Shown: piece after piece, positions 18,016 to 25,591 of the stretch | How positions within the stretch are numbered: the first letter of the stretch is position 1 | How the letters are laid out: each line of letters opens with the position of its first letter | Origin: Phenylobacterium sp. SCN 70-31 | GTDB lineage: Bacteria; Pseudomonadota; Alphaproteobacteria; Caulobacterales; Caulobacteraceae | Direction of reading: 5' to 3' | NCBI RefSeq assembly: GCF_001724605.1 | Contig: NZ_MEEX01000014.1 | Location: forward strand, 34,241-98,240 | DNA: 64,000 nucleotides | The notes under the pieces: generated by a model | Seen by the model: only the letters and a program-made list of their open reading frames with translations | Databases searched by the model: none | Told to the model about the DNA's origin: nothing | Made by a program: the position numbers and the translations under genes

Positions 18016-19340
18016 CCGTGCAGGTTCAGCAGGAGGAGTGGGCCCGTCCATCGGCCCAGGCGCTGCGCGAGATGGTCGACGTTGGCCGCGGGCGGATTTC
18101 GCCCCGGATCTTCTGGGACGAGGCGATCTACCGGCTCGAGCTCGAGCGGATCTTCGCCCGGTGCTGGATCTTCGTGGCCCATGAAAGCCAGATCCCCAAT
18201 CCCGGCGACTTCCTCACCACCACCATCGGCGAGGACGGGGTGATCGTCTCCCGCGCCAACGACGGCCAGGTGAAGGTGCTGCTGAACGCCTGTCCGCACC
18301 GCGGCAACCGGGTCTGCTTCGCAGAAGCCGGCAACGCCCGGCGCTTCACCTGCAACTACCACGGTTGGGCCTTCGGTCGGGACGGCGCCTTCCTGGGCAT
18401 GCCGGCCGAGGAGATCTACGAGAAGACCTGCCCGGATTTCGACAAGTCGGAGCTGGGCCTGATCCAGGCGCGGGTGGCCGGCTACAAGGGCCTGCTGTTC
18501 GCCACCTTCGATCCCGAGGCCCCGACCCTTGACGAGTTCCTCGGCGACTACCGCTGGTACCTCGACGTGCTGCTCGACAATGACGAGGGCGGCACGGAAT
18601 TCCTGACCGGCAACATCAAGTCGTGGATCGACTGCAACTGGAAGGTCCCGGCCGAGAACTTCGTGGGCGACTCGCTGCACGCCCAGTGGACCCACAACTC
18701 CGGCGCCGTGGCGATGCTCGGCATGGGCGTGGGCAAGGCCAAGCAGGACAGCGTCTACCAGGCCAACGTCAACGGCCACGGTATGCAGTTCGGCTTCGAT
18801 ATGGTCGGCAACGCCATGACCCTCGGCGAGCCCGAGGTGGTCCAGTACATCCGCGAGCGCGAGGCCATCATGGCCGAACGACTGGGCAAGCTCCGCTCGC
18901 GCATGGTGGGCGCCATGGGGTCGGCGACGCTGTTCCCGAACTTCTCGTTCCTCGCCGGCCTGAACACTGTGCGCACCTGGAACCCGCGCGGCCCGCATCG
19001 GACCGAGCTGCACACCTGGGTGCTGGTCAACAAGAACGCGCCGGACTCGATCAAGGAGAAGTACCGCAAGGGCGTCATGCGGACCTTCTCGCCTTCGGGC
19101 ACGCTCGAAATGGACGACGGCGAGAACTGGGAGGCCGCGACCCGCACGGCCGCCGGTGTGGTCGCCCGCCGGCAGAAGCTCCACTACAGTCTAGGCCTGC
19201 ACAGCCAGGTGGAGCACGAGGAACTCCCCGGCAACGTGCACCAGCGGAAATTCAACGATTCCAACCAGCGGGCCTTCTACGGCCGCTGGCTGGACCTGCT
19301 GTGCGCCGAAACCTGGTCGAACCTCCCGGAGGGCCGCTGA
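18012..19340 (+). CDS. Rieske ring-hydroxylating dioxygenase, alpha subunit (system A)
   Basis: Catalytic subunit, 442 residues from the ATG at 18012. The Rieske domain has ligands Cys94, His96, Cys114 and His117 (CPHRGNR ... CNYH). The catalytic domain has the mononuclear iron site in ENFVGDSLHAQWTH: His223 and His228, with Asp220 as the residue that bridges the two iron centres; the third ligand should be an Asp further on. With its beta partner it adds both atoms of O2 to an aromatic ring to form a cis-dihydrodiol. It is closely similar to the alpha subunit at 32947 (same NPGD/EPGDF, FCFAEAGNARRFTC-like and GENWE segments). The two differ at the pocket after the iron site, which suggests different substrates. 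Confidence 0.93.
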   Translation: MTVQVQQEEWARPSAQALREMVDVGRGRISPRIFWDEAIYRLELERIFARCWIFVAHESQIPNPGDFLTTTIGEDGVIVSRANDGQVKVLLNACPHRGNRVCFAEAGNARRFTCNYHGWAFGRDGAFLGMPAEEIYEKTCPDFDKSELGLIQARVAGYKGLLFATFDPEAPTLDEFLGDYRWYLDVLLDNDEGGTEFLTGNIKSWIDCNWKVPAENFVGDSLHAQWTHNSGAVAMLGMGVGKAKQDSVYQANVNGHGMQFGFDMVGNAMTLGEPEVVQYIREREAIMAERLGKLRSRMVGAMGSATLFPNFSFLAGLNTVRTWNPRGPHRTELHTWVLVNKNAPDSIKEKYRKGVMRTFSPSGTLEMDDGENWEAATRTAAGVVARRQKLHYSLGLHSQVEHEELPGNVHQRKFNDSNQRAFYGRWLDLLCAETWSNLPEGR

Positions 19341-19341
19341 C

Positions 19342-19920
19342 ATGAGCCAAGCGCAAGCCCAGAACCCGGCGGACGCCATCCGCGATCCCCGGCCGCCCCA
19401 GTTTCCGCCGCTTCCCGACCGCGACCTGGTCTTCGAGGTCGAGCAGTTCCTGTACCGGGAAGCCCGGCTGCTCGACCAAGAGCGCTACGAGGAGTGGCTG
19501 GGGCTGATGACCGAGGACATCCACTACTGGATGCCTGGCGTGCAGGCCCGCTTCCGCAATGACACCTCGAGCGGTCCGCTCATCGAACGCATGGCGTTCT
19601 ACGACGACGACCTGCTCAACCTGCGCCGGCGGGTGACGCGCTTCATGCACGCCACCGCCTGGGCGGAGGATCCGCCCACCCGGGCCTGCCACATCATCAA
19701 CAATGTGGAGGTCGAGCTCACCGACAACGCGCGCGAGTACCGGGTCTATTCCACCTTCGTGAACTGCCGCGGGCGGAACGAGGCGGAGGAGACCTGGATT
19801 GCGGGGCGGCGGACGGACCTGCTGCGTCGGGACGACGCGGGCGCGCTCCGCCTGGCCCGGCGCGAGATCCACATCACCCAGGCCGTGCTGTTGGCCAAGA
19901 ACCTCAACGTGTTCCTGTGA
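19342..19920 (+). CDS. ring-hydroxylating dioxygenase, beta subunit (system A)
   Basis: A 192-residue small subunit of the SnoaL-like/NTF2 fold that forms the alpha3-beta3 hexamer and has a structural role. Typical stretches are EQFLYREARLLDQERYEEWL, then a DIHYWMP segment, and the C-terminal AVLLAKNLNVFL that ends nearly all beta subunits. It starts 1 base after the alpha stop. Its own stop overlaps the GTG of the dehydrogenase gene. The beta subunit of system B at 34274 shares the same landmarks. Confidence 0.92.
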   Translation: MSQAQAQNPADAIRDPRPPQFPPLPDRDLVFEVEQFLYREARLLDQERYEEWLGLMTEDIHYWMPGVQARFRNDTSSGPLIERMAFYDDDLLNLRRRVTRFMHATAWAEDPPTRACHIINNVEVELTDNAREYRVYSTFVNCRGRNEAEETWIAGRRTDLLRRDDAGALRLARREIHITQAVLLAKNLNVFL

Positions 19921-20723
19921 CCGGCTGGCTGACCGATCAGGTGGCGATCGTCACCGGCGCGTCAGCCGGCATCGGCCGGGCCGTGGTCGACCGCTACATC
20001 GCCGAGGGCGCCCGCGGCGTGGTGGCGGTGGACCGCGACGCCGCCGGGCTCGAAGCCCTGTCGGCGGCGCACGGCGACCGGCTCCGGGTGGTGGTCGGCG
20101 ACGTGCGCGAATGGGCCACCCATGAGGCGGCCGTGACCGCCGCCCGCACAGCCTACGGGCGTCTCGACGCCGCCGTCGGCAACGCCGGGGTGTTCGACTT
20201 CCACCGTCCGCTGGCCAAGTACACGCCCGAGAGCCTCGTGTCGGCCATGGACGAACTCTTTGCGATCAATGTCCGCGGCTACCTGCTGCTGGCGCTGGCC
20301 GCCCGGGAGGCCCTGGCGGAGAGTCGCGGCAGCTTGGTGTACACGGCGTCGGTGGCCAGTCAGGAGGCCGGCGGGGGCGGGGTCCTGTACGTGTCGTCGA
20401 AGCACGCGGTGCTGGGCGTCATCCGGCGCCTGGCGATGGAGTTCGCGCCGGACATCCGCGTCAATGGCGTGGGACCGGGCGGCACGCTCACCCAGCTGCG
20501 CGGGACCGAGAGCCTGGGGCAGGCGCAGCGCTCGCTGGGCGCGGACCGCGAGGCGTCTGCGGCGCGTATCGCTCCCACCAACCCCCTGCGCCTGGCGCAG
20601 GAGCCCGAAGACCATGCCGGACTGTATGTTCTTCTGGCGAGCCGTCGCGACTCCAGGGCCATGACCGGGCAAGTCCTGTACAGCGATGGCGGCGTTGGCG
20701 TGCGCCCGATCGCGGCCTTCTAG
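19917..20723 (+). CDS. cis-dihydrodiol dehydrogenase (SDR family, BphB-like)
   Basis: NAD-dependent short-chain dehydrogenase, 268 residues, which rearomatises the cis-dihydrodiol to a catechol. The GTG start at 19917 overlaps the beta-subunit stop. The cofactor motif is VTGASAGIG (residues 12-20), NAG is at 89-91, and the catalytic Ser near 145, Tyr158 and Lys162 are in the YxxxK motif. The segment RVNGVGPGGTLTQLRG is characteristic of the BphB/HcaB/CmtB branch. It is the last gene of oxygenase operon A. No second dehydrogenase is present, so it probably serves system B as well. Confidence 0.9.
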   Translation: MTGWLTDQVAIVTGASAGIGRAVVDRYIAEGARGVVAVDRDAAGLEALSAAHGDRLRVVVGDVREWATHEAAVTAARTAYGRLDAAVGNAGVFDFHRPLAKYTPESLVSAMDELFAINVRGYLLLALAAREALAESRGSLVYTASVASQEAGGGGVLYVSSKHAVLGVIRRLAMEFAPDIRVNGVGPGGTLTQLRGTESLGQAQRSLGADREASAARIAPTNPLRLAQEPEDHAGLYVLLASRRDSRAMTGQVLYSDGGVGVRPIAAF

Positions 20724-20731
20724 GTCGCTGG

Positions 20732-20775
20732 TTGACAGCCCGGTGACGCTCCCCTAATCCAAACAGAACTGTATG
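20732..20775 (+). promoter_or_regulatory. promoter with regulon operator, site 4 (lower pathway)
   Basis: TTGACA (20732-20737), a 17-base spacer and TAATCC (20755-20760), joined to the dyad CAAAC-AGAACT-GTATG (20760-20775). It has the same core and geometry as sites 2 and 3. It drives the hydratase-aldolase operon. Confidence 0.75.
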
Positions 20776-20843
20776 GTCAAGCCTGCGGCGGCGGGGCGAC
20801 GGGCGGGCCGCCAAAGTCCCGCGTCCAGGAAGGAACTGAGCGA

Positions 20844-21644
20844 ATGGACCAGGCCCAGATCGCCGAAGTCGCACGACGGCTCGACGACGCTGAGAAGACG
20901 GGCCGACCCATCCGGCAGCTGTCCCTCGAGTATCCGGACGTCACCTTCGCCCAGGCCTATGCCGTCCAGGAGGCGTGGGTGGCCCTGAAGCTCGCCGCCG
21001 GCCGCGAGGTCCGGGGGCACAAGATCGGGCTGACGTCCAAGGCGATGCAGCAGCTGGCCCGCATCGACGAGCCGGACCACGGCGTGCTGTTCGACGACAT
21101 GATGCTGGAGAGCGGCGCCCAGATTCCGCTGTCGCGCTTCATCGAGCCCCGGCTGGAGGTGGAGCTGGCCTTCCACCTGAAGAAGCCTCTGCAGGGCCCC
21201 AACTGCACCCTGTTCGACGTGCTCGACGCCACATCCTATGTGACGCCCGCCCTGGAGATCATCGATGCGCGCATGCAGCGCGTCGATCCCGAGACCGGCG
21301 CCACCCGCAAGGTGTTCGACACCATCGCCGACAATGCGGCCAATGGCGCGGTGGTGCTTGGCGGGCAGCCCAAGCGTCCGGACGACCTGGACCTCCGCTG
21401 GATCTCCGCCCTCATGTTCCGCAACGGCGAGATCGAGGAGTCGGGGGTCGCTGCGGCGGTGATGAACCACCCGGCCAACGGCATCGTGTGGCTGGCCAAC
21501 AAGGTGGCCCGGTTCGGCGGCCGCCTGGAGGCTGGCGAGGTGGTCCTCGCCGGCTCGTTCACCCGCGCGGTGCCGATCGGCGTCGGCGACACCTTCCACG
21601 TCGAGTACGGCCCGCTGGGCTCGGTCTCCTGCCGCTTCCTCTGA
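20844..21644 (+). CDS. 2-hydroxypenta-2,4-dienoate (2-oxopent-4-enoate) hydratase
   Basis: A 266-residue member of the MhpD/BphE/XylJ family, which adds water to the dienol released by the hydrolases to give 4-hydroxy-2-oxovalerate. Diagnostic stretches are [25 protein letters not shown], the metal-ligand region [11 protein letters not shown] and [13 protein letters not shown]. The length is normal (E. coli MhpD is about 269). The next gene starts 2 bases after its stop and encodes the aldolase for its product. Decarboxylases of the same fold exist, but the absence of a semialdehyde dehydrogenase and the presence of hydrolases favour hydratase. Confidence 0.88.
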   Translation: MDQAQIAEVARRLDDAEKTGRPIRQLSLEYPDVTFAQAYAVQEAWVALKLAAGREVRGHKIGLTSKAMQQLARIDEPDHGVLFDDMMLESGAQIPLSRFIEPRLEVELAFHLKKPLQGPNCTLFDVLDATSYVTPALEIIDARMQRVDPETGATRKVFDTIADNAANGAVVLGGQPKRPDDLDLRWISALMFRNGEIEESGVAAAVMNHPANGIVWLANKVARFGGRLEAGEVVLAGSFTRAVPIGVGDTFHVEYGPLGSVSCRFL

Positions 21645-21646
21645 CC

Positions 21647-22435
21647 ATGGACGATCGTCTCACCAACCGGTTCAAGGCGAGGCTGCTGGCCGGCGAGTTG
21701 CAGGTGGGCCTGTGGTCCGTGCTTGGAGACGCCCTGGCTGCGGAGGTCTGCGCCGGGGCCGGCTTCGACTGGATGCTGCTGGATATTGAGCATGCGCCCA
21801 ACGACCTGCGGAGCATCCTCGGGCAGCTGCAGGCGCTGGCGGCCTATGACGCCCATCCCGTGGTGCGCCCCCGCTCAAGCGATCCGGACGTCATCAAGCA
21901 GCTCCTCGACATCGGCGCGCAGACCCTGCTCGTGCCGATGGTCGAGAGCGGCGATCAGGCCGCGCGGCTGGTGCGCGCCATGCGCTACCCGCCCGGCGGG
22001 ACCCGCGGCGTCGGCGCCGGGCTCGCCCGAGCCTCCCGCTGGGGGCGGATCGGCGGCTACCTCCAGCGGGCGGACGCGGAGGTCTGTCTGCTGGTGCAGA
22101 TCGAGTCCCGCCGGGGCCTCGAGAACCTGGAGGCGATCGCCGCCACCCCTGGCGTGGATGGGGTGTTCATCGGCGCCGCCGACCTGGCCGCGGACCTTGG
22201 TCGGCTGGGGCAGGCGAACCATCCGGAGGTGGTCGCCGCCGTCGAGGACGCCATCGCCCGCATCCGAGCGCTCGAGAAGCCGGTGGGCGCCCTGTCCGTC
22301 GACGAGGGCGTCGCGCGCGGCCTTGTCGCCCAGGGCTGCCGCTTCGTGGCCGTTGGCGCGGATGTGCAGCTCCTCGCCCGGGGCGCGGACCGCCTCGTCC
22401 GGGCGTTCCGGCAGGGGGGCGGTGGCCAGCCTTAA
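21647..22435 (+). CDS. HpcH/HpaI-type class II 2-oxo-acid aldolase
   Basis: A 262-residue metal-dependent aldolase that probably splits 4-hydroxy-2-oxovalerate into pyruvate and acetaldehyde. Likely active-site residues, by analogy with HpaI, are His49 ([10 protein letters not shown]), Arg74 (VVRPR), Glu153 (VQIESRRG) and Asp179 ([11 protein letters not shown]). The start at 21647 gives the right N-terminus; the frame is open far upstream but inside the hydratase gene. Classical meta pathways use a BphI-BphJ aldolase/dehydrogenase pair. Here an HpaI-type enzyme replaces it and no acylating acetaldehyde dehydrogenase is in the window. Confidence 0.88.
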   Translation: MDDRLTNRFKARLLAGELQVGLWSVLGDALAAEVCAGAGFDWMLLDIEHAPNDLRSILGQLQALAAYDAHPVVRPRSSDPDVIKQLLDIGAQTLLVPMVESGDQAARLVRAMRYPPGGTRGVGAGLARASRWGRIGGYLQRADAEVCLLVQIESRRGLENLEAIAATPGVDGVFIGAADLAADLGRLGQANHPEVVAAVEDAIARIRALEKPVGALSVDEGVARGLVAQGCRFVAVGADVQLLARGADRLVRAFRQGGGGQP

Positions 22436-22456
22436 GCCGTCAAAGGCGTTCTAAAA

Positions 22457-22472
22457 CATACGCATAAGTATG
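22457..22472. promoter_or_regulatory. regulon operator, site 5 (CATAC-GCATAA-GTATG)
   Basis: Both 5-base arms match the consensus perfectly. It overlaps the possible -10 element TAAAAC (22452-22457) of the TonB receptor promoter. It is the first of two sites in this region, 59 bases (centre to centre) from the second. Confidence 0.7.
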
Positions 22473-22515
22473 GTCTGAAAACGCAGACTTACGACAGCCA
22501 ACGGCGAGATTGCAA

Positions 22516-22531
22516 AATACGACGGCGTATG
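22516..22531. promoter_or_regulatory. regulon operator, site 6 (AATAC-GACGGC-GTATG)
   Basis: The second dyad before the TonB receptor; 9 of 10 arm positions match. The G/C-rich core resembles the sites near the second TetR gene rather than sites 1-4. Two operators of different flavour at one promoter suggest control by both repressors. Confidence 0.65.
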
Positions 22532-22594
22532 TTGTATTCCGCCTCAACCACGCAGAGCCGGCATAAGCCGCAAGACAACCTCCAGGGGGGACTC

Positions 22595-24913
22595 ATGAGA
22601 TTCCGACGGCAAGCCCATCTTTCGAGCGCGGCGCTCTGCGCCACCCTGATGGCGAGCTTGGGGACTGGGGCGACGGCGCAGACGGTCGCCGCGGCCGGCG
22701 CCGGCGGCGACAGCGTGGCGCTCGAGGAACTGGTGGTCACCGCCCGCAAGCGGGTGGAGACCCTGCAGGACGTGCCCGTGTCGGTGGCGGCCGTGAGCGG
22801 CGAGGCCCTGCGCGACGAAAAGATCGTCAACCAGGTGGACCTGGCCATGCGCGTTCCTGCGTTCAAGCAGACGACGGCGGGCGTCAACACCTACACCTTC
22901 ATCCGCGGCGTCGGCTCAGGCGGCAACCCGTCCTTCGAGCAGTCGGTGGCGAGCTTCGTGGACGGCGTCTACGCCGGCCGCGGCCAGCAATCGCGGATCC
23001 CGTACTACGACCTGGAGCGCGTTGAAGTCCTGCGCGGCCCGCAGGTGGCGCTCTACGGCAACAGCGCCATCGCCGGCGCCATCAGCGTGGTCAGCCGCAA
23101 GCCGGGCGACGTCTTCGAGGGCGACCTGACGGTCAGCTACGAGACCCAGCACCAGGAGACTGTGCTGCAGGGCGGGGTCACCATCCCGATCAGCGAACGC
23201 TTCCGGATCCGCGCCGCGGGCTACTACGCCGACCTCAACAAGGGCTGGCTGAAGACCATCCGGCCCACCGGCGTCACTCACGATCCGCGCCGGCGCGACC
23301 GGGCGGGCCGCATCATCGCGGAGTTCGACGCCACCGACGACCTGACCGTTGAGCTGAAGTACGACTCCTATTCGCTCCTCGGTCTCGGCGGCTCCAACCA
23401 GGCCACCGCCAACATCGGCAACGGCTCTGTGACCGAGTTCCGGTTCGACCGGGTCCGCTATTTCGGCAACGGTCCGCCGCAGAACGGCAAGACCGAGGAC
23501 ACCTCCCGGATGAACAACCAGGCCGTCCAGGCCACGGTGAACTACGAGATGGGCCTGGGCACCATCACCTCGGTCACCGCCTACACCTGGTACGGCTTCT
23601 CCCAGGACACCGAGGGCGACATGAGCCCTCTGCCGATCTTCGACTATGACCACCACGAGCACTACAATCAGTTCAGCCAGGAGATCCGGCTGACCTCGGC
23701 TGGCGACCAGCGCTTCAACTACATCGTCGGCGCATACTTCCAGCAGGACGACCTCAATCCGTCCGCCCTCAACAAGCTGAACTTGGCCGCTCAACCGGCC
23801 CCGTTCGGCGCGCCGCTGCCGCCCATCTCGCGGCTGAGCTACCTCGACCAGCGCACGAAGAACTACTCGGTGTTCTTCGACACCAACTACCGGATCACTG
23901 ACGCCCTGAAGCTCAACGTGGCGGCGCGGTACATGCACGTGGAGAAGGACGCCGAACAGGGCTCCTACTCGGTCCGGATCAACACGACGATCCCGGATCC
24001 CAGCATCGAGCAGTCGCCGGCGCCGGGCGTGCCGTCCATCTACTCGCGGGTCTATGGCGTGCCGCACATCTTCCGCGACCTTGAGATGTCGGAGTCGCAC
24101 TTCATGCCGGAAATCGGCCTGCAGTACGACGTCGGCAACGGCATGTTCTACGCCAAGGTCGTCCGCGGGGCGAAGGCCGGCGGCTTCGACTGGGTCTATG
24201 CCGGCGCCGACCGCAACGCGCTGAAGTTCCTGCCGGAGAAGGCGACGTCCTACGAAGCCGGCTACCGCGGCACGCTCTTCGACGGGCGGCTGTTCTTCGG
24301 AGCGACCATCTATCGGATGGACATCGAGGACCTGCAGGTCAGCGTCTTCGACGGCCGCACGGCCTATGTGGTGGGCAACGCCGCAGAGCAGCGCGCCCAG
24401 GGCTTCGAGACCGACTTCAGCTGGCGGCCGATCTCGTCGCTGCGGATCAACGGCGCCCTGGCCTACAGCGACTCCTATTGGGAGAAGTACGAGGACGCCG
24501 CCTGCTACGTGGAGCAGCGACTGGCCACGCCGGCCGGCACCGTGTGCCGGCAGGACCTGACGGGCAAGCCCGCGCCGGTGAACGCGAAGTGGTCAGCCGC
24601 GCTGGGCGTGACCCACACGGCCGACCTCGGCCCCTACGTGCTCACCAGCCAGGCCAACTACAACTACCGCACGAAGTCCAACCTCGGGCTCTCCAACGAC
24701 CCGATGCAGGTCCAGAAGGCCTTCGGGATCCTCGACGCCCGGGTGGCGCTCTCGACCCCGGACAAGCGCTGGACCCTGGCGATCTTCGGCAAGAACCTGA
24801 CCGACGAGCTCTACAGCGACTACGGCACCGACGCACCGAGCGTCACCGGCGTCCGCTTCCGCGCCACCCAGCGCACCCGACAAGTGGGCGTGGAGCTCTC
24901 GACGCGCTTCTAG
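22595..24913 (+). CDS. TonB-dependent receptor of the aromatic cluster
   Basis: Outer-membrane receptor, 772 residues from the ATG at 22595, with a GGGGGG ribosome binding site 5 bases before it. The signal peptide ends near GATAQ. The plug begins with LEELVVTARKRVETLQDVPV, the FecA/iron-complex-like motif typical of sphingomonad receptors, then YTFIRGVGSG and LRGPQVALYGNSAIAGAI. The barrel ends in VGVELSTRF. Two regulon operators precede it, so it is coexpressed with the catabolic genes and probably takes up the hydrophobic substrate or a derivative. A rho-independent terminator follows. Confidence 0.92.
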   Translation: MRFRRQAHLSSAALCATLMASLGTGATAQTVAAAGAGGDSVALEELVVTARKRVETLQDVPVSVAAVSGEALRDEKIVNQVDLAMRVPAFKQTTAGVNTYTFIRGVGSGGNPSFEQSVASFVDGVYAGRGQQSRIPYYDLERVEVLRGPQVALYGNSAIAGAISVVSRKPGDVFEGDLTVSYETQHQETVLQGGVTIPISERFRIRAAGYYADLNKGWLKTIRPTGVTHDPRRRDRAGRIIAEFDATDDLTVELKYDSYSLLGLGGSNQATANIGNGSVTEFRFDRVRYFGNGPPQNGKTEDTSRMNNQAVQATVNYEMGLGTITSVTAYTWYGFSQDTEGDMSPLPIFDYDHHEHYNQFSQEIRLTSAGDQRFNYIVGAYFQQDDLNPSALNKLNLAAQPAPFGAPLPPISRLSYLDQRTKNYSVFFDTNYRITDALKLNVAARYMHVEKDAEQGSYSVRINTTIPDPSIEQSPAPGVPSIYSRVYGVPHIFRDLEMSESHFMPEIGLQYDVGNGMFYAKVVRGAKAGGFDWVYAGADRNALKFLPEKATSYEAGYRGTLFDGRLFFGATIYRMDIEDLQVSVFDGRTAYVVGNAAEQRAQGFETDFSWRPISSLRINGALAYSDSYWEKYEDAACYVEQRLATPAGTVCRQDLTGKPAPVNAKWSAALGVTHTADLGPYVLTSQANYNYRTKSNLGLSNDPMQVQKAFGILDARVALSTPDKRWTLAIFGKNLTDELYSDYGTDAPSVTGVRFRATQRTRQVGVELSTRF

Positions 24914-24960
24914 CGTACCGACTTCGGCTCCACCTTCTCCCCGATAAGGAGCTGACCTGG

Positions 24961-24980
24961 CCCCGGGCTCACGCCCGGGG
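24961..24980 (+). terminator. intrinsic terminator after the TonB receptor
   Basis: CCCCGGGC, loop TCAC, GCCCGGGG: a perfect 8-bp GC stem followed by TCTTT, 47 bases after the receptor stop codon. Confidence 0.75.
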
Positions 24981-25252
24981 TCTTTCCGCGTCAGCGTCGC
25001 GGACGCCGCCGGCGTCGCGGGCGCACGAGGGTCCGGACTTATTCCGGGCGAAGGCGGACGGCCAACCCGCGCGGTCACCGCTGCGAGCTCCCGCCTCCAG
25101 CCCGTAACGTTCCCGCCCCCCAAGCTGCCGACATCGCGCCCCGCCAACACCGAGAGGGGGAGGCTTCTGTCGCAACTCCGGGACTTAGGGCGTCGCCGGA
25201 AGCTGCGGCGGGCGGGGCGACATCTCGGACTGGAAGCGCAGGAGGTGGTCTT

Positions 25253-25417
25253 TCAGCGTTCAGAGCAGGCGTCCGTCGCCGCGCCCCGCAGCGCCAGGGC
25301 GTAGCCGTAGCAAACCGCCACATCGAGGTCCTCGATGGCGAGCTCGCCCAGGAGCCAGTGCAGCATCCCCGACGGGAAGGTGAAATCCAGTTCCTGCAGC
25401 AGCAGTTCGAGATTCAC
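25253..25417 (-). CDS. possible small protein or gene remnant, 54 residues
   Basis: A leftward frame from GTG 25417 to TGA 25253 with strongly G/C-biased third positions, like real genes here. The predicted product is acidic and leucine-rich (NLELLLQELDFTFPSGMLHW, then ELAIEDLDVAVCYGYALAL). The frame stays open further upstream without a clear start, and no ribosome binding site is evident, so it may be the tail of a decayed gene. I do not recognise it. Confidence 0.35.
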   Translation of the reverse strand: MNLELLLQELDFTFPSGMLHWLLGELAIEDLDVAVCYGYALALRGAATDACSER

Positions 25418-25496
25418 CGCCCTTTGGCTACGCGGGGCGGCCGGGGCTGGGTCCGAGCCCCTTCGTCGTGGCAGGGCACTGCCGGCTTCGCCCTCC

Positions 25497-25522
25497 CCAG
25501 GGCTTCCATCCGGAAGCCCTGG
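25497..25522. terminator. hairpin downstream of the 2-oxoacid oxidoreductase gene
   Basis: A perfect 11-bp stem, CCAGGGCTTCC/GGAAGCCCTGG, with a 4-base loop, 70 bases beyond the stop of the leftward oxidoreductase gene. There is no T-run on either side, so it may be an RNA-processing or stability hairpin rather than a true intrinsic terminator. Confidence 0.5.
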
Positions 25523-25591
25523 ATCGGCAAGCCCGCTGCACTGGGAGACCCGATCGGGGGCGAACGCCCAGATCGGGTGCGAACGCCTGGC

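Larger units (their letters stand above)
24981..25591. other. gap between convergent receptor and oxidoreductase genes
   Basis: About 600 bases. It contains a possible 54-residue leftward gene (25253-25417) and a strong hairpin (25497-25522), both listed separately. Near 25554-25585 the motif GATCGGG-N-GCGAACGCC occurs twice in tandem. The rest, 24983-25250, shows nothing I can name. Confidence 0.4.
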
